From Acinetobacter sp. ANC 3929 (GTDB lineage: Bacteria > Pseudomonadota > Gammaproteobacteria > Pseudomonadales > Moraxellaceae): a stretch of 64,000 bases of DNA. The stretch covers positions 478,054-542,053 of the forward strand of contig NZ_KB849999.1 of assembly GCF_000369405.1 (NCBI RefSeq), written 5' to 3'. Below, piece by piece: positions 8,497-17,730 of this stretch (the first letter of the stretch is position 1; each line of letters begins with the position of its first letter). The notes below the pieces were generated by a model that saw nothing but the letters and a program-made list of their open reading frames with translations, searched no databases and was not told where the DNA came from. The position numbers and the translations under genes were made by a program.

Positions 8497-9696
8497 ATGT
8501 CTAAAATTTATCAGCTATTCCTTAGCTGTGGTTTTGTAGTAACGGCAGCAAACGCATTTGCGGAAACGAATTATGCTGAACTACAAAAGCAGGTTATCGC
8601 AAGTGATGCTGTACTCAATAGCCTACAGCAGTCCGAGCAAGCTTATGAAATCAACCAAAAGTTTGCTGGCAGATTAAATAATCCTACTTTCAATGTGGAG
8701 TTGGATAATCTTGGTAATTCCAAATTGAAGGGTTTGGATGGCTCAACAACCTTGTTAGGGTTGTCACAAGAGATTCCTCTTAGTAATAAACTCTCCTTGA
8801 GAAAGCAAATTGCGAGTTTTCAAGGTGATCGTAATCAGTTCGAAATAGCAAAGCGTCAGGCTGAACTCAAAGCAGATTTAAGAATCTGTATGGCGAACTG
8901 GTATGTGGCAACTCAACGTGCTGAAGTTTATTCAACAGAAAGCAAGTTTAATGCAAGACAAGCCAATGTTCTTTCGGAAAGGCTCAAGTTTGGGCGAGTC
9001 ATTCCTTCGGATGCTCAGCTCAGTGCAGCACTTTCATCTGAATCAAAACTACGTTATCAAAATGAAGTGAAAAAGGGGCAGTTTCAGAAGAATCTGTGCT
9101 CTAAGTTCACATCGAATCTACCAAGTAACGCTTTAGAAGTTCCTCTAAGTTTTAATTTCACAGACAAAATTAGTTTGGCTGAGCAAGAAGCGTTTCTGAG
9201 TTCAAAATTGAAAAAGACACAATTTGAACTCGCTCGTAAAGAAGCAATACCTGATATCACTTTGGGTGTTGGGGTCAAAAACTATCAAGAAACCAATGAC
9301 AAGGTATTCCAAGTTTCAACCTCAATACCACTCAATATCTTCAACCGAAATAAAGGCAATATTGCGATTGCCCAAGCGGAACAGATGAAAGCTGAAACGC
9401 AGTCTGTATGGGTTAGCCGTAATTCTAAAATTGAACTGGAAAACAAGTCCATTGAGGTTTCTAACTTAATCGATGTGATCCACCAATATGATCAAACCGT
9501 TTTGCCCGCAACCAATGAAAGTCTTCGCATTGCAGAGATGGGATACCAAGCAGGGAAAAACTCGTTACTTGAGTTCAATAGCATTAAGCAAATTTGGTTA
9601 GACAAACATCTTGCTCGATTCGATTTGTGGTTGGCTTTGCAGACAGAAATTGCAGAAGTCGAGCGCAACTACATTACTCATTTAGATCAAGAATAA
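8497..9696 (+). CDS. czcC: Outer-membrane factor of RND metal efflux (CzcC/TolC family)
   Basis: This is a 399-residue protein with a Sec signal ending near ANAFAE (residue 23). Two related long helical halves follow, rich in Gln, Ala and Lys, as expected for the TolC-like channel fold (for example AELQKQVIASDAVLNSLQ and later AQAEQMKAETQSVW). The C-terminal part EMGYQAGKNSLLEFNSIKQI is typical of CzcC-like factors. It is 10 bases upstream of czcB and 1.5 kb from czcA, so the three encode one tripartite pump. The symbol marks the family; the metal specificity is not shown by this subunit. Confidence 0.85.
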   Translation: MSKIYQLFLSCGFVVTAANAFAETNYAELQKQVIASDAVLNSLQQSEQAYEINQKFAGRLNNPTFNVELDNLGNSKLKGLDGSTTLLGLSQEIPLSNKLSLRKQIASFQGDRNQFEIAKRQAELKADLRICMANWYVATQRAEVYSTESKFNARQANVLSERLKFGRVIPSDAQLSAALSSESKLRYQNEVKKGQFQKNLCSKFTSNLPSNALEVPLSFNFTDKISLAEQEAFLSSKLKKTQFELARKEAIPDITLGVGVKNYQETNDKVFQVSTSIPLNIFNRNKGNIAIAQAEQMKAETQSVWVSRNSKIELENKSIEVSNLIDVIHQYDQTVLPATNESLRIAEMGYQAGKNSLLEFNSIKQIWLDKHLARFDLWLALQTEIAEVERNYITHLDQE

Positions 9697-9706
9697 GGGC
9701 AAGAAT

Positions 9707-11185
9707 ATGAATAAACCAACCAATACTTTAATGGCTACGGGCATTATTGCCTTGCTTGTCGTGTTATGTGCTGTGGCATGGTACAAGACAGGTCAAAAGA
9801 CTCAGTCTTCTTCAGCACATGGGGAAGCAACAGAAGTAAAAGTTGCAGTAGCAGGTGACGAGAAAGGACCTCATGGTGGACGTTTATATCGTGATGGCGA
9901 TTTCTCAGCGGAAGTGAAAATCTTTGAGCAGGGCGTAGAACCACATCTCCGTGTTTATGGGTATTTCAAAGATAAACCGCTTAAACCTGAAGCATTAACG
10001 GCAAATGTCTACATCAAACGTTTGGATGCAGAGCAAAATATTCAATTTAAACCAGAGAGTGATTACTTGATCGGTAATGAAATTGTCTATGAACCACATT
10101 CATTTTTAATGATTGTCAACGTTGATTATCAAGGTAAAAAACATACGTGGAAATGGGACACCAAAGAAGGTCGTGTCACCATGTTGGACAGTAGTATCAA
10201 GAGCAGTGGTTTAGAGCTCCTAAAAGTTGAATCCATGATGTTTGAAAATGCTTTAGAGTTAAAGGGAGAATTGAAGTTCCCTGATAATTTTGAAAGTTTT
10301 ATCACACCGAAAGCAAGTGGAACACTCATCAAAACATATCGCACGATTGGCGATAAAGTAAGTCAAGGTGATTTATTAGCTACAGTACAAAGCCAAGACT
10401 TGATCCGCTTAAATGCTGAGCGTTCTATTGCAGTAGATAATTTGCAATTTGCACGTAAAAAGATGGAGCAAGAGCGAACGTTATTTCAAAAACGAGTATC
10501 GCCTGAAATTGACTACATTAATGCAAAGCGTGAATTTGATAATGCTCAGATTCGTGCCAATGAACTGAACAATTTAATCAGCTCTTATGGTGGTTCAGGC
10601 AACGGTACAATTGAAGTTCGGGCTGCGATGTCTGGCACAGTCTTACAAGTGCTAGGGGCAGTTGGATCAAATGTCACACCAGCTTCGCCAATATTTAAAA
10701 TTGCCAATACATCTCAGTTACTTGCAGTAGTCAATGTTCCTGCGGATAAGCTGAATACAATTAACCCGAATGCTAAGGTGACTGTAAAACCTCAAATTCA
10801 ATCAGGCACAGAAGAAGCATTGGGGACGATCAAATACATCAGTGATATCATTGATCCAAAAACACGTACTGCTCAAGTCTTTGTTGAAATTGCCAACCAA
10901 TTTAAATGGCGTTCAGGTCAATTGATCACCGCACATATTTTTGAAAATCAAAGCTTGAAGCCTATGGTGGTTCGTGAAGATGCTTTACAAAACTTCCGTG
11001 ATTGGGATGTGGTGTTCATTCGTGTAGGCAATGATTTTGAAGCACGTCCATTAGAGTTGGGTGAAAAATATAACGGGTTTGTTGAAGTTAAGTCAGGCTT
11101 AAAAGCAGGTCAGGTTTATGCGGCAGGCAATTCTTATTTATTAAAAGCAGAGCTAGGTAAATCTGGCGCTACTCATGATCATTAA
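9707..11185 (+). CDS. czcB: Periplasmic adaptor of RND metal efflux (CzcB family)
   Basis: This is a 492-residue membrane fusion protein. An N-terminal membrane anchor (LMATGIIALLVVLCAVAWY) is followed by the CzcB-type extra domain (GPHGGRLYRDGDFSAEVKIFE...) that precedes the hairpin-lipoyl core in Co/Zn/Cd/Ni adaptors. The lipoyl motif GTLIKTYRTIGDKVSQGDLLA and its partner half AAMSGTVLQVLGAVGSNV flank a helical hairpin. The C-terminus is His-rich (GATHDH). The gene lies between the channel and pump genes with gaps of 10 and 11 bases, consistent with one operon. Confidence 0.88.
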   Translation: MNKPTNTLMATGIIALLVVLCAVAWYKTGQKTQSSSAHGEATEVKVAVAGDEKGPHGGRLYRDGDFSAEVKIFEQGVEPHLRVYGYFKDKPLKPEALTANVYIKRLDAEQNIQFKPESDYLIGNEIVYEPHSFLMIVNVDYQGKKHTWKWDTKEGRVTMLDSSIKSSGLELLKVESMMFENALELKGELKFPDNFESFITPKASGTLIKTYRTIGDKVSQGDLLATVQSQDLIRLNAERSIAVDNLQFARKKMEQERTLFQKRVSPEIDYINAKREFDNAQIRANELNNLISSYGGSGNGTIEVRAAMSGTVLQVLGAVGSNVTPASPIFKIANTSQLLAVVNVPADKLNTINPNAKVTVKPQIQSGTEEALGTIKYISDIIDPKTRTAQVFVEIANQFKWRSGQLITAHIFENQSLKPMVVREDALQNFRDWDVVFIRVGNDFEARPLELGEKYNGFVEVKSGLKAGQVYAAGNSYLLKAELGKSGATHDH

Positions 11186-11196
11186 GGGGTAGTACT

Positions 11197-14100
11197 ATGT
11201 TTGACCAAATTGTTAAGCTTTCGATTAAGAATCGTTGGCTTGTACTGATCGTCTTCCTATTCGTAGCTGCATTGGGTGTTTATAACTATTTTAAACTACC
11301 TATTGATGCTGTTCCTGATATCACAAATGTACAAGTCCAAATCAACAGTGAAGCACAAGGCTTGTCTCCTATGGAGATGGAGTCACAAGTCACTTACCCG
11401 ATTGAAACAGCTTTGGCAGGTATCCCTAATCTTGAATATACACGTTCTGTGTCGAGATACGGTTTATCTCAGGTCACGGCGATATTCAAGGAGGGGACGG
11501 ACATCTATTTTGCCCGTCAAATTGTCAATGAAAAATTGCAAGGCGTGACACCAACACTACCAAGCGGCATATCGACTTCAATGGGACCTGTTTCTACAGG
11601 GCTTGGCGAGATCTTCATGTATACAGTTGAGAATGCCAAGAATAGTCTAAACCCACTTTCACCCACTGAATTAAGAACCTTGCAAGATTGGGTCATTAAA
11701 CCTCAGCTTCGAAATGTAGAGGGTGTGAATGAAATCAATACTATTGGTGGCTATCTAAAACAATTTGTTGTTCAACCTGATTATGCTTATTTGCGTAGTA
11801 TAGGGCTGGATCAGAAAGCTATTTTAGAGGCGATCTCTAAGAACAGCATGAACAAAGGTTCAGGGTACATTGAGAAAAATGGTGAGCAGTATTTAATCCG
11901 TTCTGATTCTCAAATTAACTCGATTGAACAAATCCAAAATATTCCGATCACGACGAGCAATGGTTATATCCTCAGATTGAAAGACGTTGCAAAAATATCG
12001 ATTGGTCATGAATTACGGACAGGTGCTGCGACCAAAGATGGGCAAGAAATTGTACTGGGTACAGCGTTCATGCTTATTGGCGAAAACTCTCGAAATGTTG
12101 CTCATGCTGTAGATCAAAAGCTACAACAGGTTCAAAAGTCGCTACCTGAAGGTGTTGAAGCGAAAGCAGTCTACAACCGAACAACTTTAGTTGATGCAAC
12201 GATTCAGACAGTGAAGAAGAATTTACTTGAAGGTGCAATTCTGGTCATTGTGGTACTTTTTCTTTTTCTTGGACATTTCCGAGCAGCCTTGATTACGGCG
12301 ATGGTGATTCCATTATCCATGTTGATGACAATTACAGGCATGGTTAACCAAAAGATCAGTGCCAATTTAATGAGTTTAGGTGCACTCGATTTCGGAATTA
12401 TTGTTGATGGTGCGGTGGTTATTGTCGAGGCATCTCTCGCTAAATTAGCCATGAAGCAAAAAGAGTTAGGACGTATTCTGACTCAAAAAGAACGTTTTAC
12501 GACTGTGTTTGAAGCAACAAAGGAATCTCGAAAAGCGATTCTTTATGGTCAATTGATCATTATTTTGGTTTATCTGCCTGTGATGACTTTGACTGGTGTT
12601 GAAGGCAAGATGTTTACACCAATGGCTGCAACGGTAGTTATGGCTTTAGTTGGTGCAATGATTCTGTCAATTACGTTTGTCCCTGCAATGGTGGCATTAG
12701 TTACTACAGGTGAAATTAAAGAAGAAGAGTCAAAGATTGTTCATTTTATTAAGAAATTGTATAGCCCAATTTTAGATTGGTCTTTAAATCACAGATATTT
12801 ACTGATCGCCTTTGTCTCAATATTCTTTATATTCAGTGCAAGTCTTTCAACTCGTTTAGGTTCAGAATTTATACCTTCTTTAGATGAGGGGGATGTGGCA
12901 TTACATGCTTTGCGTATCCCAGGTACTTCATTAACTCAAGCCGTTGAAATGCAATACACGCTTGAAAAAGAAATTGTGAAAATTTCTGAAGTTCAGACCA
13001 TGTTTGCCAAAGTTGGAACAGCAGAAATCGCCACTGACCCAGTTCCACCCAATGTGGCTGATAACTTTGTCATGTTGAAGCCACGTAGCGAGTGGCCAAA
13101 TCCAAAGAAACCAAAAGCGGAAGTCGTTGCAGATATTGAACGAGTAGCTAAAGGTGTTTATGGAAATAATTACGAGTTCACTCAGCCGATTCAAATGCGC
13201 TTTAACGAACTTATTTCAGGTGTCCGTACCGATGTTGCTGTGAAAATATATGGTGATGATCTAGGTCAACTACTTGAATCAGCAAACGCTGCCGCTAAAA
13301 TTTTAGAGGGAGTGAATGGTACTGCTGACTTGAAAGTTGAACAGATGACGGGTTTACCCATGGTATCTGTCGAGCTGAAAAAAGACATGATTGCCAACTA
13401 TGGGCTTGATGCTGAGGATGTACAGCAACAGGTTTCTAGCCTCATCACTGGTGAGACAGCAGGTAAGGTATTTGAAGGTGATCGAAAGTTCGATATTGTT
13501 GTTCGAATGGATCAAAACTCTGTCACAGACTTAGAAAAACTCTATCAAGTTCCTGTGAATCTGCCTGATGGTTCAAGTGTACTTTTATCAGAATTGATCG
13601 AGTTAAAAAATGTTCAAGGACCAAACCAAATTTCTCGTGAGAATGGTAAGCGTCGTATCGTCATCACAGCAAATGTCCGTGGTACAGATATTGGTAGTTA
13701 CATTGCAGAAGCACAATCTAAGCTGAATGCAGATTTTAAATTACCAGAAGGCTACTGGCTGACTTGGGGGGGTACATTTGAACAAATGGAGTCTGCATCG
13801 AATCGACTCATGGTTGTTGTTCCAATTGCTTTAATTCTGATCTTTGCCATGATCTACATGGCTTTAGGTAATGTTAGAAACAGTGTCTTGGTATTCACAG
13901 GCGTACCATTTGCATTAACAGGTGGTGTGATCGCTTTAGCTTTACGGGATATTCCATTCTCAATTTCTGCTGCCGTCGGCTTTATCGCATTGTCAGGTGT
14001 GGCTGTGCTGAATGGCTTAGTTCTTGTTTCTGCCATTCAAAGGCTTCGAGTGCAAGGGGAAAGTGTCATTGATGCGGTGAGACATGGTGCAATGGAACGA

Positions 14101-14325
14101 CTTCGCCCTGTGTTGATTACAGCCTTAGTGGCTTCTCTAGGCTTTATCCCAATGGCTTTAAACGTAGGTATTGGTTCTGAAGTTCAACGTCCAATTGCAA
14201 CTGTCGTTATTGGTGGGATTATTTCATCAACCTTACTGACTTTGATTATTTTGCCGACCTTATATGTGTGGTTTAACCAAGGTTGGTCAAGAAAATCAAA
14301 CGATGCTACTGAACAGGTTGTTTAG
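11197..14325 (+). CDS. czcA: HME-type RND efflux pump (CzcA/CnrA family)
   Basis: The 1,042-residue length is normal for heavy-metal RND pumps. The family-defining transmembrane 4 motif is LDFGIIVDGAVVIVEA, giving Asp398, Asp404 and Glu411. These match the proton-relay triad of CzcA and CnrA rather than the Cu/Ag (CusA) pattern. Other hallmarks are the opening helix with KLPIDAVPDITNVQVQ, YPIETALAGIP, and the second-half GDVALHALRIPGTSL and SGVAVLNGLVLVSAI. It exports divalent cations from periplasm or cytoplasm through CzcC. The neighbouring NreB-like and HupE-like genes suggest nickel or cobalt could be a substrate along with zinc and cadmium, but this is inference. Confidence 0.92.
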   Translation: MFDQIVKLSIKNRWLVLIVFLFVAALGVYNYFKLPIDAVPDITNVQVQINSEAQGLSPMEMESQVTYPIETALAGIPNLEYTRSVSRYGLSQVTAIFKEGTDIYFARQIVNEKLQGVTPTLPSGISTSMGPVSTGLGEIFMYTVENAKNSLNPLSPTELRTLQDWVIKPQLRNVEGVNEINTIGGYLKQFVVQPDYAYLRSIGLDQKAILEAISKNSMNKGSGYIEKNGEQYLIRSDSQINSIEQIQNIPITTSNGYILRLKDVAKISIGHELRTGAATKDGQEIVLGTAFMLIGENSRNVAHAVDQKLQQVQKSLPEGVEAKAVYNRTTLVDATIQTVKKNLLEGAILVIVVLFLFLGHFRAALITAMVIPLSMLMTITGMVNQKISANLMSLGALDFGIIVDGAVVIVEASLAKLAMKQKELGRILTQKERFTTVFEATKESRKAILYGQLIIILVYLPVMTLTGVEGKMFTPMAATVVMALVGAMILSITFVPAMVALVTTGEIKEEESKIVHFIKKLYSPILDWSLNHRYLLIAFVSIFFIFSASLSTRLGSEFIPSLDEGDVALHALRIPGTSLTQAVEMQYTLEKEIVKISEVQTMFAKVGTAEIATDPVPPNVADNFVMLKPRSEWPNPKKPKAEVVADIERVAKGVYGNNYEFTQPIQMRFNELISGVRTDVAVKIYGDDLGQLLESANAAAKILEGVNGTADLKVEQMTGLPMVSVELKKDMIANYGLDAEDVQQQVSSLITGETAGKVFEGDRKFDIVVRMDQNSVTDLEKLYQVPVNLPDGSSVLLSELIELKNVQGPNQISRENGKRRIVITANVRGTDIGSYIAEAQSKLNADFKLPEGYWLTWGGTFEQMESASNRLMVVVPIALILIFAMIYMALGNVRNSVLVFTGVPFALTGGVIALALRDIPFSISAAVGFIALSGVAVLNGLVLVSAIQRLRVQGESVIDAVRHGAMERLRPVLITALVASLGFIPMALNVGIGSEVQRPIATVVIGGIISSTLLTLIILPTLYVWFNQGWSRKSNDATEQVV

Positions 14326-14336
14326 GGGCATCTTTA

Positions 14337-14672
14337 ATGACAAATATATTGCGAGATAAACAAAGCAAATTTGTGATGATGTGGCTAGTCTGCATGATCA
14401 GTCTCGCTTTATGTTTGCACTTTAATGAGCATGTAACTGAAAATGAATTTCAGAGACACGTTTCAATTGACGCAATTCATTCTCATCATCATGAGGTCAG
14501 CCAACAACATTCACATGGTCATCAGGATAACTACTATGAACATTTTGTTGGTTATGACGTACTTAAATCGATTGCTTTAGCTCATCTATTAAAGGGGATA
14601 TCGATTCTAGATTGGTGTAAAGAATATGTTTTTTTGATGATAAGCCGTATTTTTAAACCGCCCAAAAAGTGA
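14337..14672 (+). CDS. His-rich small membrane protein after czcA
   Basis: This 111-residue protein has an N-terminal hydrophobic segment (MMWLVCMISLALCL), then a dense histidine cluster (IHSHHHEVSQQHSHGHQ), then a hydrophobic or amphipathic C-terminal half ending in a basic KPPKK. It follows czcA by 11 bases and its stop abuts the region of the next gene, so it is in the operon. The layout resembles the protein at 7984 (membrane segment, His region, second segment), and the two bracket the pump genes. Metal buffering or sensing in the periplasm is inferred from the histidines. Confidence 0.6.
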   Translation: MTNILRDKQSKFVMMWLVCMISLALCLHFNEHVTENEFQRHVSIDAIHSHHHEVSQQHSHGHQDNYYEHFVGYDVLKSIALAHLLKGISILDWCKEYVFLMISRIFKPPKK

Positions 14673-14713
14673 ATGGATTTTCAATTCATTTTAAATTTTG
14701 GAGTTTGATATAC

Positions 14714-15427
14714 ATGCAAATTATTGATTCACACATTGTGAAATTAAGTGCTTACATAAAGCGATTACTTACTTTATTCATTACATTGGCAAGTCCTACA
14801 CTTTTTGCTCATGGTGTAGCAGAAGGTGATAAGGGCTACATTCAAGAAATTTATGGCGTTCATGTGATTCCATTCATCTATTTGGGTGCTAAGCATATGG
14901 TCACTGGATATGACCATTTATTATTTCTTGTTGGCATTATCTTCTTTTTATATCGAATGAAAGATATCGGCTTGTACGTCAGCCTATTTGCACTTGGGCA
15001 TTCGATTACCATGCTCGTGGGTGTTTATTACAATATCTCGATAAATGCTTACATCATTGATGCAATCATTGGTTTTTCAATTGTTTATAAGGCTCTTGAT
15101 AACTTGGGGGCTTATCAGCGTTGGTTTGGTTTTCAACCAAACACGAAAGTAGCGACTTTAATTTTTGGTCTGATTCATGGTTTTGGACTCGCAGTAAAAA
15201 TTCAGGAGTATGAAGTTCCGAGTGATGGACTGTTGGCAAATTTAATCTCATTCAATATTGGGGTTGAATTAGGTCAGTTTATGGCTCTGTGCATCATCAT
15301 GTTATTGATGACGTTTTGGAGAAAGACATCGTATTTCTTTAAAACAGCCTATCAAAGCAATGTCTTCCTCATGTTCCTCGGTTTTTTACTTGTTGGCTAT
15401 CAACTTACTGGCTTCATTACTCAATAA
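14714..15427 (+). CDS. HupE/UreJ-family membrane protein
   Basis: This is 237 residues from the ATG at 14714, which follows GGAG; a GTG at 14669 overlapping the previous stop is less likely. A signal-like segment ends SPTLFAHG. The family signatures follow: GYDHLLFLVGIIFF, ALGHSITMLVGV, FGLIHGFGLA and SFNIGVELGQ, in about six membrane helices. HupE proteins are associated with nickel handling in hydrogenase and urease systems. No hydrogenase or urease genes are nearby, and the operon is for metal export, so a role in nickel or cobalt movement or sensing is inferred. Confidence 0.8.
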   Translation: MQIIDSHIVKLSAYIKRLLTLFITLASPTLFAHGVAEGDKGYIQEIYGVHVIPFIYLGAKHMVTGYDHLLFLVGIIFFLYRMKDIGLYVSLFALGHSITMLVGVYYNISINAYIIDAIIGFSIVYKALDNLGAYQRWFGFQPNTKVATLIFGLIHGFGLAVKIQEYEVPSDGLLANLISFNIGVELGQFMALCIIMLLMTFWRKTSYFFKTAYQSNVFLMFLGFLLVGYQLTGFITQ

Positions 15428-15438
15428 GGATCTAAATT

Positions 15439-16077
15439 ATGTATAACGCTGAAATTCCAAAAGATATCGAATTACCTTCATCAAGAAAGTTAATTAAATC
15501 AACAGCGATAGCTGCCGTTAGTGCTGTGGTCGTGTTGGTTACCTGTGTCATGCCTGCGGAGTATGCGATTGATCCGACGGGTATAGGTAAAGTGCTTGGC
15601 TTAACGAAAATGGGTGAAATCAAACAATCACTCGCTCAAGAATCAGTGAATGGTCTCAATGCTCAACAGGTAGTGAATAGTGCTGAAGAAATGTCAGTAG
15701 AAACTCCGACTCAAACGGCAATTGATACTGTTCAGATGACCATGCCTGCGATTAATAAAGAGAGCATTAGTATTGAGTTAAAACCTGGGCAGGCAACAGA
15801 GGTAAAACTAACAATGCCACAAAGTGCAAGTGTCAACTTTGATTGGAAAGCTGTAGGAGGTGGTCTTAACTATGATACTCATGGTGATCCCGTAAATGCC
15901 CCTAAAGGGTTCTATCATGGCTATGGAAAAGGCAAGAATGAGACAACTCAACAAGGTGTCTTAAAAGCAGCTTTTGATGGTAAACATGGTTGGTTCTGGC
16001 GTAACCGTACAGAAAATCCAGTGACTGTAACTCTACTTGTAGAAGGACAGTTTAGTGAAATGAAGAAAGTCTTTTAA
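15439..16077 (+). CDS. Transmembrane anchor protein of metal-efflux clusters
   Basis: This is a 212-residue protein with one N-terminal membrane helix (IAAVSAVVVLVTCVMPAEYA), a Gln/Thr-rich linker and a periplasmic domain with GGGLNYDTHGDP, GFYHGYGKGK and HGWFWRNRT. Proteins of this type are annotated 'transmembrane anchor protein' and recur next to HupE-like proteins and Czc pumps. The domain looks like a compact beta structure with conserved His and Trp. It lies 11 bases after the HupE-like gene. Its biochemical role is not known to me. Confidence 0.65.
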   Translation: MYNAEIPKDIELPSSRKLIKSTAIAAVSAVVVLVTCVMPAEYAIDPTGIGKVLGLTKMGEIKQSLAQESVNGLNAQQVVNSAEEMSVETPTQTAIDTVQMTMPAINKESISIELKPGQATEVKLTMPQSASVNFDWKAVGGGLNYDTHGDPVNAPKGFYHGYGKGKNETTQQGVLKAAFDGKHGWFWRNRTENPVTVTLLVEGQFSEMKKVF

Positions 16078-16087
16078 GCTTTAATCA

Positions 16088-16120
16088 ATCTCCTTGGAAT
16101 AGTCTTCCAAGGAGATTTAA
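16088..16120 (+). terminator. Terminator-like hairpin after the anchor gene
   Basis: ATCTCCTTGGA pairs perfectly with TCCAAGGAGAT, followed by a short T/A stretch. It would end most of the czc transcript before the MFS gene at 16159. Confidence 0.65.
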
Positions 16121-16158
16121 TCGTTATAGATGTCAGATTCTAAAAAGGAATCCATAAA

Positions 16159-17466
16159 ATGCTAGAAGTACTAAAAAATACCACATATCGGCATTTGTTC
16201 TTGGCCCAAGTGATTGCACTCATTGGAACAGGGTTAATCACGATCGCCCTAGCTTTACAGGCATACGATATTGCCAAGGGAGAAGCTGCTCAAGTTCTTG
16301 GTATTGCTTTGGCAATTAAGATGATTGCTTATATCGGTGTAGCACCTATAGCATCAGCATTTGCAGAGCGCTTACCAAGAAAACAGGTATTGGTTGGATT
16401 AGATATTATCCGAGCATTAACAGCTTTGTGCCTACCATTTGTGACACAAATCTGGCAAATCTATATTCTCATTTTTATTCTGCAATCTGCATCTGCTGCA
16501 TTTACGCCAACATTTCAGGCAATGATTCCAGATGTTCTGCCTGAAGAAAAAGACTATACCAATGCTTTGTCATTGTCTCGACTAGCCTATGATTTAGAAA
16601 ACATTATCAGCCCAATGTTGGCAGGTTTCTTACTCACTGTCATGAGCTACCATAATCTGTTTTTAGGAACAGTATTAGGTTTTATCGGTTCTGCTTTGTT
16701 TGTGGTAAGTGCAAAATTACCAGTCGCCAAAGTGCCTGAGTTTAGAGGTGTTTATAGCCGTATAAAGCAGGGAGCTAAAATTTATTTTAATACGCCGAGA
16801 CTTAAGGCGTTGCTTGCTTTAAATTTAGCTATTGCTTCGGCGAGTGCTGTTGTGATTGTAAATACTGTTGTATTGGTTCAATCGACATTTAAACTTACCG
16901 AAAATGCAACGACATGGGCATTTGGTCTTTTTGGACTTGGGTCAATGTTATCTGCTTTTGTTTTACCAAAGATATTGGATAAATTTCCTGATAGATCAGT
17001 CATGTTGACGGGAACAACAATTCTTGTCATTGGACTATTCAGTGGTTCTTTGATTGCATCTTATAATGGTTTGTTAGCACTTTGGTTTGTCCTTGGTATT
17101 GGATATTCAGTTTCACAAACACCTACAGGTCGCTTGATTCGTAAGTCTGCATCAAGTGAGAATAGAACATCATTGTTTGCCGCCCAATTTGCTTTCTCTC
17201 ATGCTTGTTGGCTGATCACTTATCCATTGGTTGGATGGTTGAGTACGAATATAGGCACATTACAGACTTTTATTCCGATGGCTGTTATTGCGATTATTGC
17301 TCTCATTCTTGCATTATGCTTATGGACAACTAAAGATGAAGATTTTCTAGCACATAGCCATGATGATTTACCCGCAGACCACGAACATGTGATTCAGCAT
17401 CAAATTAATGGTGTACATGTGCATGAGTATGTGATTGATGACCATCATCAAAAATGGCCTAAATAA
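16159..17466 (+). CDS. NreB-like MFS metal exporter with His-rich tail
   Basis: This is a 435-residue MFS protein with about 12 hydrophobic helices. The loop after helix 2 (ASAFAERLPRKQVLVGLDIIRA) is the MFS motif A region. The last ~45 residues are cytoplasmic and histidine rich (AHSHDDLPADHEHV, GVHVHEYVIDDHHQK). This is the feature that defines the NreB nickel-resistance exporter type. The gene sits behind the czc operon after a hairpin. Nickel or cobalt export from the cytoplasm is likely by analogy; other MFS substrates cannot be excluded from sequence alone. Confidence 0.72.
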   Translation: MLEVLKNTTYRHLFLAQVIALIGTGLITIALALQAYDIAKGEAAQVLGIALAIKMIAYIGVAPIASAFAERLPRKQVLVGLDIIRALTALCLPFVTQIWQIYILIFILQSASAAFTPTFQAMIPDVLPEEKDYTNALSLSRLAYDLENIISPMLAGFLLTVMSYHNLFLGTVLGFIGSALFVVSAKLPVAKVPEFRGVYSRIKQGAKIYFNTPRLKALLALNLAIASASAVVIVNTVVLVQSTFKLTENATTWAFGLFGLGSMLSAFVLPKILDKFPDRSVMLTGTTILVIGLFSGSLIASYNGLLALWFVLGIGYSVSQTPTGRLIRKSASSENRTSLFAAQFAFSHACWLITYPLVGWLSTNIGTLQTFIPMAVIAIIALILALCLWTTKDEDFLAHSHDDLPADHEHVIQHQINGVHVHEYVIDDHHQKWPK

Positions 17467-17554
17467 TTCTTTTCGACTAATGGCTTAGAAGTAAATCGTT
17501 TGTTTGTTGTACAATTTCAAACTTGTTTTATCGTTCAATAAAAAGGGAAACAAT

Positions 17555-17680
17555 ATGAAAAAACTAATCTTGGTATGTTTAATGGGGCTTGCGGTAACAA
17601 ATGCTTTTGCTCATTCAGGTGGTACTGATTCTTCAGGATGCCACACGAATAGTAAAACAGGGGATCGTCACTGCCACTAA
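17555..17680 (+). CDS. Tiny secreted YHYH-domain protein
   Basis: This 41-residue open frame starts at an ATG preceded by AAGGGA. It encodes a signal peptide (KKLILVCLMGLAVTNAFA) and a mature peptide of about 21 residues with HSGG, SSGCHTNSKTGDRHCH. The GCHTNxKTGxxHCH pattern is the core of the YHYH-domain family, whose members are short periplasmic peptides with two cysteines and several histidines. A strong terminator follows at once. Next to metal exporters a metal-binding role is plausible but untested. Confidence 0.75.
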   Translation: MKKLILVCLMGLAVTNAFAHSGGTDSSGCHTNSKTGDRHCH

Positions 17681-17685
17681 TGGTA

Positions 17686-17714
17686 TAAAAAAAGGAAGCT
17701 AAGCTTCCTTTTTT
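17686..17714. terminator. Bidirectional terminator
   Basis: An A-run, GGAAGCT/AGCTTCC stem and T-run in symmetric form. It lies between convergent genes (YHYH peptide and chrA) and can serve both. Confidence 0.85.
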
Positions 17715-17730
17715 ATTAAAAATTATAAGT

